DNA of 16,284 bases from CAYZQE01 sp964480635 (lineage in GTDB: Bacteria > Pseudomonadota > Gammaproteobacteria > GCA-001735895): the NCBI GenBank assembly GCA_964480635.1, contig CAYZQE010000056.1:1-16284 (forward strand), in the 5' to 3' direction. The notes under the pieces were generated by a model. It saw nothing but the letters and a program-made list of their open reading frames with translations, did no database searches and was not told the origin of the DNA. Shown here one piece after another: positions 1 through 5,942 of this stretch; position 1 is the first letter of the stretch; each line of letters begins with the position of its first letter. A program made the translations under genes and the position numbers.

Positions 1-46
1 AATTTGGCTTAGATAAAAATTATGGACTTAATCAGAGCTTCCTTAA
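1..46. mobile_element. End of a MITE-like element (cut by window edge)
   Basis: The reverse complement of 1-46 starts TTAAGGAAGCTCTGATTAAG and matches the left end of the element at 2191-2236 at 41 of 46 positions. All five differences lie in the first 20 bases; the internal 26 bases are identical. This is therefore the right end of another copy in inverted orientation, and the rest lies outside the window. It ends 8 bases past the stop of the sugar transferase gene. The outer TTAA (43-46) fits the target duplication seen for the two elements at 2191-2456 and 3014-3178. Confidence 0.85.
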
Positions 47-54
47 CATTAAGT

Positions 55-1464
55 CTAACGAGCGCCTTTTCCAAAAAGCACTATTTCAACTGTTTGAAGC
101 AGAATCAAAACATCTAAAAACAAGGAATTATTTTTTATATAATAAAGATCATAGAGTTGCTTTTGATATGAATCTTCAACAGAAGCACCATAAGGATAAT
201 TCAATTGCGCCCATCCCGTAATACCAGGCTTTAACAAATGGCGTTCATGATAATAAGGGATATTTGTTGCCAATTCTTCAATAAATTCGGGGCGTTCAGG
301 CCTAGGGCCAACAAAACTCATGGTGCCATTAAACACATTAAAGATCTGCGGGATTTCATCTATACGAGTTTTACGCATAAATCCACCTACTTTTGTCACT
401 CGATTATCTGATTTAGTCGCCCAAACAGCGCCGCCTGCTTCTGCATCAGTAGACATTGACCTAAATTTATACACTTTAAAAGGCTGACCATTTAATCCTG
501 TTCTAATTTGCGAGTAAAATATAGGTGCAGACAAGCCTTCCTCGATTTTTATAGCAATAATCGTTAAAATTAAAACAGGGGAAACGCACAATAAAAAACT
601 AGAGCTAACCAATAAATCAAAAATTCTTTTTGCGAACAAATGAAACTCAGATACTTTAAACCCACCTGAAAACACCAACCATGCAGGATCAATAAAATCT
701 ATACGAATTTGGCCAGCTTCGTGCTCAAAAAAAGTAAGCACATCAATGACGGTAATGCCGTTCATTTTACATTCAACCAAATCATCCACATTAAGTCGGC
801 TTTTGGTATCACTAGTAGCCGCAACAATTTCATCAATGTCATGCTTTTTTGAGTACTCAATTAAAGACATCCCATCTAAATCAATCAAAAAATCTTTATG
901 GATAATAATCCCTTGGTCTTGTAATGCTAAATAACCTAATATTTTAAACCCACGTCGATCTGATTTTCGCCTTAATTTGTCTGCAATTTGTTTCGCTGTA
1001 AAGCCTGCACCATAAACAAGAATTCGTTTTTTTAACAGGTCAGTATCAACCAGCTCTAAAAAGATAGCTCGAATTGTCGCAATTATAAAAAAGGCTTGGA
1101 CAAGCGCTAGGCCAGAAAGCCCACGATCAAGATACAAGTTTGGAAACACATAAAAGAACAACGCTAACAACAAGCCTGACGCGATAAAGCTTACCGCGAT
1201 ACGTATAAAGACACCTGAAACACCTTCTCTGATTTGACCTTGATAGAGCCCTGTAGACAACATTGAAATCGACGTTATGATACTCACTGCCGCAGCCTGA
1301 ATCCATAACGAATCAATCACACTTAGAAAGTCATTTGACTCGCCAAAAACAGAACGTATATAGGCGGCTAAATATAAGGAAAAAAATAACACGCATATTT
1401 CTATCACTAATAGAACAAGAAAAGGTGTTTTTAAATAAGATCTAAAGACTTTTGCAGAATTCAA
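55..1464 (-). CDS. Polyprenyl-phosphate sugar-1-phosphate transferase, XrtA/PEP-CTERM-associated type
   Basis: The predicted role is transfer of a sugar phosphate from a nucleotide sugar to undecaprenyl phosphate at the inner membrane, the first step of exopolysaccharide assembly. The N-terminal half has four to five hydrophobic segments. A Rossmann-like CoA-binding-type domain follows (ILVYGAGFTAKQIADKL, about residues 148-164), then a region with FFEHEAGQIRIDF and PAWLVFSGGF typical of the EpsB-like family found with exosortase systems. The C-terminal bacterial sugar transferase domain has KVYKFRSMSTDAE, SFVGPRPERPEF and LKPGITGWAQLNYPYGAS. The frame is open to a GTG at 1509. I prefer TTG at 1464 because it has GGAG six bases upstream and because VFRSYLKTPFLVLLVIE then lies at the N-terminus, where relatives begin. 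No exosortase or PEP-CTERM protein is visible here. The family call is strong, the start uncertain. Confidence 0.88.
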   Translation of the reverse strand: MNSAKVFRSYLKTPFLVLLVIEICVLFFSLYLAAYIRSVFGESNDFLSVIDSLWIQAAAVSIITSISMLSTGLYQGQIREGVSGVFIRIAVSFIASGLLLALFFYVFPNLYLDRGLSGLALVQAFFIIATIRAIFLELVDTDLLKKRILVYGAGFTAKQIADKLRRKSDRRGFKILGYLALQDQGIIIHKDFLIDLDGMSLIEYSKKHDIDEIVAATSDTKSRLNVDDLVECKMNGITVIDVLTFFEHEAGQIRIDFIDPAWLVFSGGFKVSEFHLFAKRIFDLLVSSSFLLCVSPVLILTIIAIKIEEGLSAPIFYSQIRTGLNGQPFKVYKFRSMSTDAEAGGAVWATKSDNRVTKVGGFMRKTRIDEIPQIFNVFNGTMSFVGPRPERPEFIEELATNIPYYHERHLLKPGITGWAQLNYPYGASVEDSYQKQLYDLYYIKNNSLFLDVLILLQTVEIVLFGKGAR

Positions 1465-1509
1465 AATTACTCCGTTAGGTTTATAATAACTGCCCAGTAT
1501 TATTGTCAC

Positions 1510-1632
1510 AAAAATTATTGTTATTGTACTTTAATATTTTAAAAAAAAACCACCGAATGACACTTCAATAAAGGCATTTTTTTAGCATGATTTTTTAGCC
1601 CGCTAAAACTAAATTCGCAGGTATCAATGTTT
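1510..1632. other. Intergenic spacer between hopJ and the sugar transferase
   Basis: This AT-rich spacer holds a short inverted repeat at 1593-1608 (TTTTAGCC/CGCTAAAA) and a nine-A run near 1541-1549, which reads as a T run on the minus strand. The inverted repeat is not followed directly by a T run on the minus strand, so it is at best a weak end for the hopJ operon. An upstream promoter for the sugar transferase should lie here, but no clear -35/-10 pair could be picked. Confidence 0.35.
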
Positions 1633-1974
1633 TTATTTTAAAGCTAAAGCATGCTTCGAAAGCGACACCTCATCCCACCCTCTTTTCATGAATTGACGTA
1701 TATTTTGGTGTGAATCAGCGCTTGGTGATTCTAAAACGTCTCGATAGTATTGACCAAAACAATGTAATGTTTGCTGTTTTGATAATTTTTGCAGTTGAGC
1801 AAATGACAACAATTGACATGAACCCGAATTTTCACCTGCTTTATTGTCAACATCACCATTAACAAAAGCTGTTTCTGTAAAAACATACAAACTATCAATA
1901 ACTGCCATCGTCTCTTCAAATTGAATGTTTTCTGGTGTGGCGTTTAATTTCTCTATAAATTGATCTAAATTCAT
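1633..1974 (-). CDS. HopJ-family protein
   Basis: This 113-aa protein matches the HopJ type III effector family over its full length. It has the conserved core FVNGDVDNKAGENSGSC, the segment QTLHCFGQYYRDVLESPSA and the C-terminal NIRQFMKRGWDEV. The family was named from a Pseudomonas syringae effector but is widespread in free-living gammaproteobacteria without a matching secretion system, so a housekeeping role is more likely; its biochemical activity is not established. No signal peptide or membrane segment is visible. The ATG overlaps the TGA of the preceding broken phosphorylase gene by four bases (ATGA), with AAGGA about ten bases upstream. It is the last gene of the operon, and the two upstream element insertions could reduce its expression. 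Confidence 0.9.
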   Translation of the reverse strand: MNLDQFIEKLNATPENIQFEETMAVIDSLYVFTETAFVNGDVDNKAGENSGSCQLLSFAQLQKLSKQQTLHCFGQYYRDVLESPSADSHQNIRQFMKRGWDEVSLSKHALALK

Positions 1975-2190
1975 AATTTTAATTTCCTTAATTCTTGCTC
2001 TAATTCTTTTTCGGTTATTGCATTAAAATCATCATTATTTGCTAAATAGAACAAATCAAATACCTCTGCCCAACCGAAACCAGCGGTCCAATTTTTATGC
2101 TCATATTCACCTTGTTTTAATCTAGGTATTATATGCATGACCCTGCCCTTTAGGCAAAAATTAAACGCCACATTGGCTGTTTGCAGTTCA
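1971..2190 (-). pseudogene. C-terminal fragment of the split phosphorylase-like gene
   Basis: The frame after the element at 2191-2456 reads ELQTANVAFNFCLKGRVMHI and runs to TGA at 1971. The segment GRVMHIIPRLKQGEYEH resembles the C-terminal strand of GDP-hexose phosphorylases, and GFGWAEVFDLF follows. Read alone it would be a 66-residue ORF from a GTG at 2171 with no ribosome-binding site, which is unlikely to be an independent gene. Confidence 0.8.
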
Positions 2191-2216
2191 TTAAGGAGAT
2201 CCTGATTAACTCCATA
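2191..2216 (+). repeat. Left terminal inverted repeat of element B
   Basis: It pairs with 2431-2456 with a single mismatch (C at 2212 against the complement at the other end). The first four bases TTAA are the likely target duplication. Confidence 0.88.
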
Positions 2217-2326
2217 ATTTTTATCTAAGCCAAATTATTGTCAGCTAGGCATCGGATTGTAGTGTCATCTAGATACCACAAAATTCGATAACAACGCTGG
2301 CGATCATTTGGCAACGACCCGTAGGG

Positions 2327-2422
2327 CGATCTATCAAGCCATTCTCTCCGTCGTTCCAACTTTCACTAAGGACTCGTCATTAGTCTCAAGTTGCGCCTAG
2401 GATAGAATGGCTTGATAGATCG
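2327..2422. repeat. Perfect 19-bp inverted repeat hairpin inside element B
   Basis: CGATCTATCAAGCCATTCT at 2327-2345 is exactly complementary to 2404-2422, enclosing 58 bases that hold a further CAACTT/AAGTTG pairing. The whole could form a long branched stem in RNA or single-stranded DNA. It is not a terminator, as no T run follows on either strand. Confidence 0.8.
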
Positions 2423-3009
2423 TAAAAGTTTATGCAGTTAATCAGGATCTCCTTAAGGATAGACCATGCCTGATCTTTATCAAATGCCATTTTACACGGT
2501 AATGGGTATGGCTCTTTACCCCCATTATGCATCCATTTAGTATGGCTAATCGCTGTCTTGTTATGGCGATCTAATGACAGTTGAAAATGTTGATGATTAA
2601 TAGAGGCATAAGCGCCAATCGAATTATAGGCAATCAACAATGATGGTAAATGCTCAATTAAATACTCCTGGAATTGCCATAAAAAAGAAATATCATGTTG
2701 TTCAATCCATTGCTTTTTATTGCGTTTAGAATCTATCACTAAAAGCGCATGAAAGTCAGCAAAAGGAAATTTATTGTATAAAATACGGCAAGGCGTTGAT
2801 GCTATTTCGCCTTGCCATAATTCTTCTTTCACTAAAAATGGCTTATTAAAATGAAACCCATCTGCATTAAAAGGCTGATTAACTTTCTGGAGTTTTACCT
2901 GACTATTTCGCGCTGGGCGTAAAGACCTTAAAGGGTTAAATTGCATTGTCCAAGGGCCTTCGGCACGCAGTTGATTAATGCCACATTGATCAAAACCTAT
3001 ATTCAGCAA
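2386..3009 (-). pseudogene. Central catalytic fragment of the split phosphorylase-like gene
   Basis: This frame carries the HxHxQ active site and most of the fold. It has no proper start: the first usable codon is a TTG at 3009, and the frame extends upstream into the element at 3014-3178. Its last 22 codons lie inside the element at 2191-2456 and are not native; the native sequence ends at about SIL (near 2457). As a separate product it would be a 207-residue chimera lacking both ends of the domain. Confidence 0.8.
2431..2456 (-). repeat. Right terminal inverted repeat of element B
   Basis: This is the reverse complement of 2191-2216 at 25 of 26 positions. The outer TTAA is at 2453-2456 and host coding sequence resumes at 2457. 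Confidence 0.88.
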
Positions 3010-3013
3010 TTGC

Positions 3014-3178
3014 TTAAGGAGACACTGAACAACCGCGATTAGAGTTTCACTGAGAAAAAATGTGCGTCAAGTTTCGTTAAATGCGTCGTAATAGCTGGCT
3101 ATTGCGTCGAATTTAACGGAAGTTGTCGTGCATTTTAGCCAGTAAAAAATAATTGGCGGTTGCTCAGTGCCTCCTTAA
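3014..3178. mobile_element. MITE-like element C inside the phosphorylase gene (TTAA-flanked, fully palindromic)
   Basis: The ends 3014-3037 and 3155-3178 are inverted repeats matching at 21 of 24 positions (TTAAGGAGACACTGAACAAC against TTAAGGAGGCACTGAGCAAC). The centre is a long imperfect palindrome: 3075-3095 pairs with 3098-3118 at 18 of 21 around a two-base loop, and weaker pairing extends to about 3056 and 3137. The 165 bases can therefore fold almost end to end. The TTAA copies are at 3014-3017 and 3175-3178. Deleting 161 bases restores the host frame. The ends share a design with element B (GGAG...CTGA..AA) but are clearly a different subfamily. Confidence 0.87.
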
Positions 3179-3449
3179 ACACTGCCACATCATCTGGAGC
3201 ACCTAACTCATTTACATCATCCGATGAATTAAATTGATCCGCAAAAAAATTAAATTTGAGTCTTAACTCTTGTTTAAATAAATTAAATAAAGCCGCGTCA
3301 TAGGTCGCATTGGCTAAGACTAAAATAAAAACACCTAACTCATCGCTGTGTGCCAGCATGTCCTTTAAACCTGTTACAAAGGTATCTTCGTAACGTTTAT
3401 GGCTCGCCAAAAAACTAGGCCAAGTTGGAACCGCTTTGGTATCAGTCAT
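3135..3449 (-). pseudogene. N-terminal fragment of the split phosphorylase-like gene
   Basis: This fragment starts at ATG 3449 inside the last codons of nudF (AATGACTGA overlap), so translation is probably coupled. The first 92 residues are native, with a mixed hydrophobic and charged sequence and no motif of its own. The last 12 residues before the stop (EALSNRQLFFTG) are encoded by the terminal inverted repeat of the element at 3014-3178. Confidence 0.78.
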
Positions 3450-4044
3450 TAAAACCCTGGTTCATAATGCGTTTTCGATTATTTTCTAGCCACAGTAAAG
3501 ACATAACCCCTGCTGCTGAATTAATAGTGCCATCTTTCACCCAATCAAACGCTTGCTGAGCATTAACAACTTCAACTTTTATATCTTCATTTTCTTCTGC
3601 AAGCCCATGTAAACCACTGACATTTGTCGCATCAACTTCCCCACAAAACAAATAGCATTCTTCAGTAGTGCCGCCAGGGCTCACAAAATAACGCGAAATA
3701 AGTTCTAATTTATCTATTTGGCAGCCTGCTTCTTCAATGCTTTCTCGCTTTGCTACTTGTTCAGCTTTTTCACCCGGCTCGATAATGCCAGCAACCACTT
3801 CTTTCATCCACGGTTGTGACATTGTTTTAACCGCACCTGCTCTAAACTGCTCAATTAAAACGACTTGATCTGTGATCGGATCATAGGGTAATACAGCGGC
3901 AGCACTGCCACGTTCAAACACTTCTCGAGTGAATGATTCACTAAAGCCACCCGCATAAAGCTCATGCTCAAAGGTATATTTTTCCATTTGAAAATAGCCA
4001 TTAAACACAATTCTTTTATCTTTGATTTTCCATTGATAGTCCAC
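3442..4044 (-). CDS. nudF: ADP-ribose pyrophosphatase (Nudix hydrolase)
   Basis: The predicted reaction is hydrolysis of ADP-ribose to AMP and ribose 5-phosphate in the cytoplasm. The 200-aa protein has the Nudix box at residues 86-108 (GIIEPGEKAEQVAKRESIEE), matching GX5EX7REUXEEXGU except for Ser at the first hydrophobic position. Family-specific segments are EVFERGSAAAVLPYDP, VVLIEQFRAGA, YFVSPGGTTEECYLFCGEVD and GLAEENEDIKVEVV, all close to E. coli NudF. The start is taken as GTG at 4044, two bases after the kdsB stop; an internal ATG at residue 20 would shorten the N-terminus but cut into the domain that enzymes of this family use to dimerise. In E. coli nudF sits elsewhere (near tolC), so placement at the end of the lpxK-kdsB operon is a lineage trait. 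The downstream gene overlaps it by eight bases. Confidence 0.93.
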   Translation of the reverse strand: MDYQWKIKDKRIVFNGYFQMEKYTFEHELYAGGFSESFTREVFERGSAAAVLPYDPITDQVVLIEQFRAGAVKTMSQPWMKEVVAGIIEPGEKAEQVAKRESIEEAGCQIDKLELISRYFVSPGGTTEECYLFCGEVDATNVSGLHGLAEENEDIKVEVVNAQQAFDWVKDGTINSAAGVMSLLWLENNRKRIMNQGFND

Positions 4045-4046
4045 CG

Positions 4047-4787
4047 CTATTGCCCATCCATTAAACGTTTAACCATCATTAAATCATCGGCAGTGTCCAC
4101 ACCAGGACCTGGTGTTTTATTCGCTAATTGGGCATAGATATCATAACCATAATAAAGCGCTCTCAATTGCTCAAGCTTTTCAGACTGTTCTAAATCACAA
4201 GGTTTTAGTTGAGTATATTTTTTTAAAAAGCCAACCCGATAAGCATACAAACCAATATGGCCTAGATAGTTAGATTGAATATCATCTCGATCATAAGGTA
4301 TTAAAGAGCGGCTAAAATAAAGCGCTTTGCCCTTTTCATCACAGACTACTTTCACTTGATTGGGGTCTTGCGCTTGTGCTGCCGAAATTGATTGATACAA
4401 AGTGCTCATCTGTGCTTTTTGCTGAGCAACCATTGAAGCAACTTGAGTTAAGTTTTGTTCTGGCATGAGCGGTTCATCACCTTGGCAATTAACAACAATA
4501 ATGTCATCGTTCCACTTTTTTTGCAGACATACTTCAACAATTCTATCCGTGCCTGTTGTGTGCTCATTGCTCGTCATACAAGCAACACCACCAAAAGCAG
4601 TCACCACATCGGCTATTTTTTTATCATCCGTTGCGACAATAACCGATTTAGCCTCACTTTTTAGCGCATTTTCATAAACCCATTGAATCATCGGTTTACC
4701 ATGAATATCGACTAAAGGCTTATTTGGAAGACGTGTAGATGCTAATCGTGCAGGTATCACCACATGAAATTCGACATCAGTAGCCAT
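4047..4787 (-). CDS. kdsB: 3-deoxy-manno-octulosonate cytidylyltransferase (CMP-KDO synthetase)
   Basis: This enzyme activates KDO with CTP to CMP-KDO for addition to lipid A. The 246-aa length is normal. The nucleotide-binding N-terminus reads VVIPARLASTRLPNKPLVDI (residues 9-28). Metal and substrate segments are VNCQGDEPLMP (about 98-108), TGTDRIVEV (77-85) and the C-terminal GPGVDTADDL. The ATG at 4787 lies four bases after the ycaR stop. The order lpxK-ycaR-kdsB is conserved in gammaproteobacteria, which supports the call and co-regulation with lipid A synthesis. Confidence 0.96.
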   Translation of the reverse strand: MATDVEFHVVIPARLASTRLPNKPLVDIHGKPMIQWVYENALKSEAKSVIVATDDKKIADVVTAFGGVACMTSNEHTTGTDRIVEVCLQKKWNDDIIVVNCQGDEPLMPEQNLTQVASMVAQQKAQMSTLYQSISAAQAQDPNQVKVVCDEKGKALYFSRSLIPYDRDDIQSNYLGHIGLYAYRVGFLKKYTQLKPCDLEQSEKLEQLRALYYGYDIYAQLANKTPGPGVDTADDLMMVKRLMDGQ

Positions 4788-4791
4788 AACG

Positions 4792-4977
4792 CTAAATGGT
4801 GTCTATTTCTTGTTGTGTTAATTCTCTAGCCTCTTCTGGCAGCATCACGGGGATGCCATCACGAATGGGAAATGCTAGGCGAGATGTACGAGACAATAAC
4901 TCTTGAGCCTTTTTATCATAAACCAAAGGGCCTTTTGTGACTGGATCAACCAGTATATCCAATAAATGTTTATCCAT
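4792..4977 (-). CDS. ycaR: Trm112/YcaR-family small protein
   Basis: This 61-aa protein lies between lpxK and kdsB, the position of ycaR in E. coli. It has DILVDPVTKGPLVYD and the family hallmark LAFPIRDGIPVMLPEEAREL. The start is the ATG at 4977 because it overlaps the lpxK stop as TAATG; a longer frame to 5058 would lie entirely inside lpxK. Unlike E. coli YcaR, which starts its motif with ACPVC, this copy has Asp-Pro-Val-Thr and no cysteine at all, so zinc binding seems lost. The function is not established; Trm112 proteins elsewhere activate methyltransferases. Confidence 0.9.
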   Translation of the reverse strand: MDKHLLDILVDPVTKGPLVYDKKAQELLSRTSRLAFPIRDGIPVMLPEEARELTQQEIDTI

Positions 4978-5939
4978 TATTTTTTCGCTTCTAATAAATT
5001 TATAAATTGATTTTTTATCGATGAAGAAAGCTCTAATTGCAACGGCACAACCCAGCAATTATCCAATTCAAACACTCTCAATTTCACCGCATCTTTATGG
5101 GTCATCAATATCGGTAAATCATCGTCAAATTGCAAGTCTATTTTAGAGTAATCATAATGATCTGCAAAATGGTGTTCTATAATCTTTAGGCCTTTCGCTT
5201 TTAGACCCGAGAAAAATGCAGCTGGAAACCCTATGCCAGCCACCGCATGAACAGTCTCACCTTCAAAATCCGTTAACTCTTTAGTCTGTTTCGGGTCTGC
5301 CAATGACCAAACAGCCCCCATCGATTCAATAACGTCATCTGTGTCACGGTCAATCACTAAATCAACTGACTTTAATCGAGACATTGGCTCTCTTAGCGGG
5401 CCTGCTGGTAAACACCAACCATTGCCCATCGCTATCTCACGCTTGACAACTATTTCAATATCACGCGCTAATGCATAATGTTGCAAACCATCATCACTTA
5501 TAATGACATCAACTGATTTCTCATTCACTAAGGCTTGAGCCGTTGCAAGACGCTCAACGCCTACGCCAATTGGGCATTTACAACACTCAGACAGCATATT
5601 GCTTTCATCGCCAACCAAATCATTTTGATCACCATTATCTAGCAATGTAATGGTGGCCTCACCTTGACTTTTATAGCCTCTGCTAATCACGCCTGGGTGA
5701 TATCCTCGCTGTTTTAATAACTCGACTAAATACAGTACAACGGGTGTTTTACCATTTCCACCAACCGTAATATTACCTACTACAATGATTGGGCACGAAG
5801 GTTTTGCAGATTTATAAGCGTTTATTGCATATAACCATGAACGTAATTTGCTCAAGCTACAAAAAATCAAAGACAAGGGGTATAACGCAAATGAAATAGG
5901 ATTTTTTGACCATAACCATTCTCCTGAACGTAGGCTCAT
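4977..5939 (-). CDS. lpxK: Tetraacyldisaccharide 4'-kinase
   Basis: This enzyme phosphorylates the lipid A disaccharide at the 4' position, making lipid IVA at the inner membrane. The 320-aa protein has the family P-loop VVGNITVGGNGKTPVV (about 53-68), VISRGYKS (84-91), GDESNML (110-116) and the conserved DDGLQHYALARDIEIVV (149-165). The N-terminus has a hydrophobic stretch (about residues 17-31) expected for membrane association. It starts four bases after the msbA stop, and its own stop overlaps ycaR by one base. The msbA-lpxK pair is the classic gammaproteobacterial arrangement. Confidence 0.96.
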   Translation of the reverse strand: MSLRSGEWLWSKNPISFALYPLSLIFCSLSKLRSWLYAINAYKSAKPSCPIIVVGNITVGGNGKTPVVLYLVELLKQRGYHPGVISRGYKSQGEATITLLDNGDQNDLVGDESNMLSECCKCPIGVGVERLATAQALVNEKSVDVIISDDGLQHYALARDIEIVVKREIAMGNGWCLPAGPLREPMSRLKSVDLVIDRDTDDVIESMGAVWSLADPKQTKELTDFEGETVHAVAGIGFPAAFFSGLKAKGLKIIEHHFADHYDYSKIDLQFDDDLPILMTHKDAVKLRVFELDNCWVVPLQLELSSSIKNQFINLLEAKK

Positions 5940-5942
5940 CGT

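Larger units (their letters stand above)
2191..2456. mobile_element. MITE-like element B inside the phosphorylase gene (TTAA-flanked)
   Basis: The ends 2191-2216 and 2431-2456 are inverted repeats matching at 25 of 26 positions, each starting TTAAGGAGATCCTGATTAAC on its own strand. Deleting 262 bases (one TTAA kept) restores the host reading frame. The inside has no ORF of note. It holds two large imperfect hairpins: 2230-2245 with 2296-2311 (13 of 16), and 2327-2345 with 2404-2422 (19 of 19). From memory, the end sequence (GGAG...CTGATTAA) and a YTAR-like TTAA target fit non-autonomous derivatives of IS5-group elements; no transposase is present. Confidence 0.88.
1971..3449 (-). pseudogene. 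GDP-sugar phosphorylase-like (VTC2/GDPGP1-type HIT superfamily) gene, split by two insertions
   Basis: Three consecutive fragments become one 351-residue protein when the elements at 2191-2456 and 3014-3178 are removed, leaving one TTAA each: 1479 bases minus 262 minus 161 gives 1056, or 352 codons with stop. The joints read DDVAVFKQLLNIGFDQCG and AWSILNELQTANVAFNFCL. Diagnostic parts are KVNQPFNADGFHFNK, then IAYNSIGAYASINHQHFQL with a GalT-type HxHxQ active site (H232, H234, Q236 of the restored protein), then GRVMHIIPRLKQGEY. Plant and animal GDP-L-galactose and GDP-D-glucose phosphorylases carry the same blocks, and those enzymes cleave GDP-hexose with phosphate to GDP and hexose-1-phosphate. 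The real substrate here is unknown. The start overlaps the nudF stop by eight bases and the stop overlaps hopJ by four. No other lesion is seen, so the insertions look recent or the elements are removable. Confidence 0.88.

Noticed and set aside
1593..1608. Inverted repeat as a terminator of the hopJ operon
   Set aside because: The stem is AT-rich and the T run lies on the wrong side for minus-strand transcription; it may be chance.
2386..3009. Independent HIT-family gene starting at TTG 3009
   Set aside because: No ribosome-binding site, its C-terminus is encoded by an element, and the frame joins perfectly to both neighbours once the elements are removed.
2191..3178. Group I/II intron, intein or programmed frameshift explaining the interrupted gene
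   Set aside because: There is no maturase or endonuclease, no intein splice residues, and terminal inverted repeats with TTAA duplications explain both interruptions more simply.
4978..5058. N-terminal extension of ycaR to an 88-aa protein
   Set aside because: The extension lies wholly inside the lpxK 3' end; the ATG at 4977 overlapping the lpxK stop gives the normal family length.
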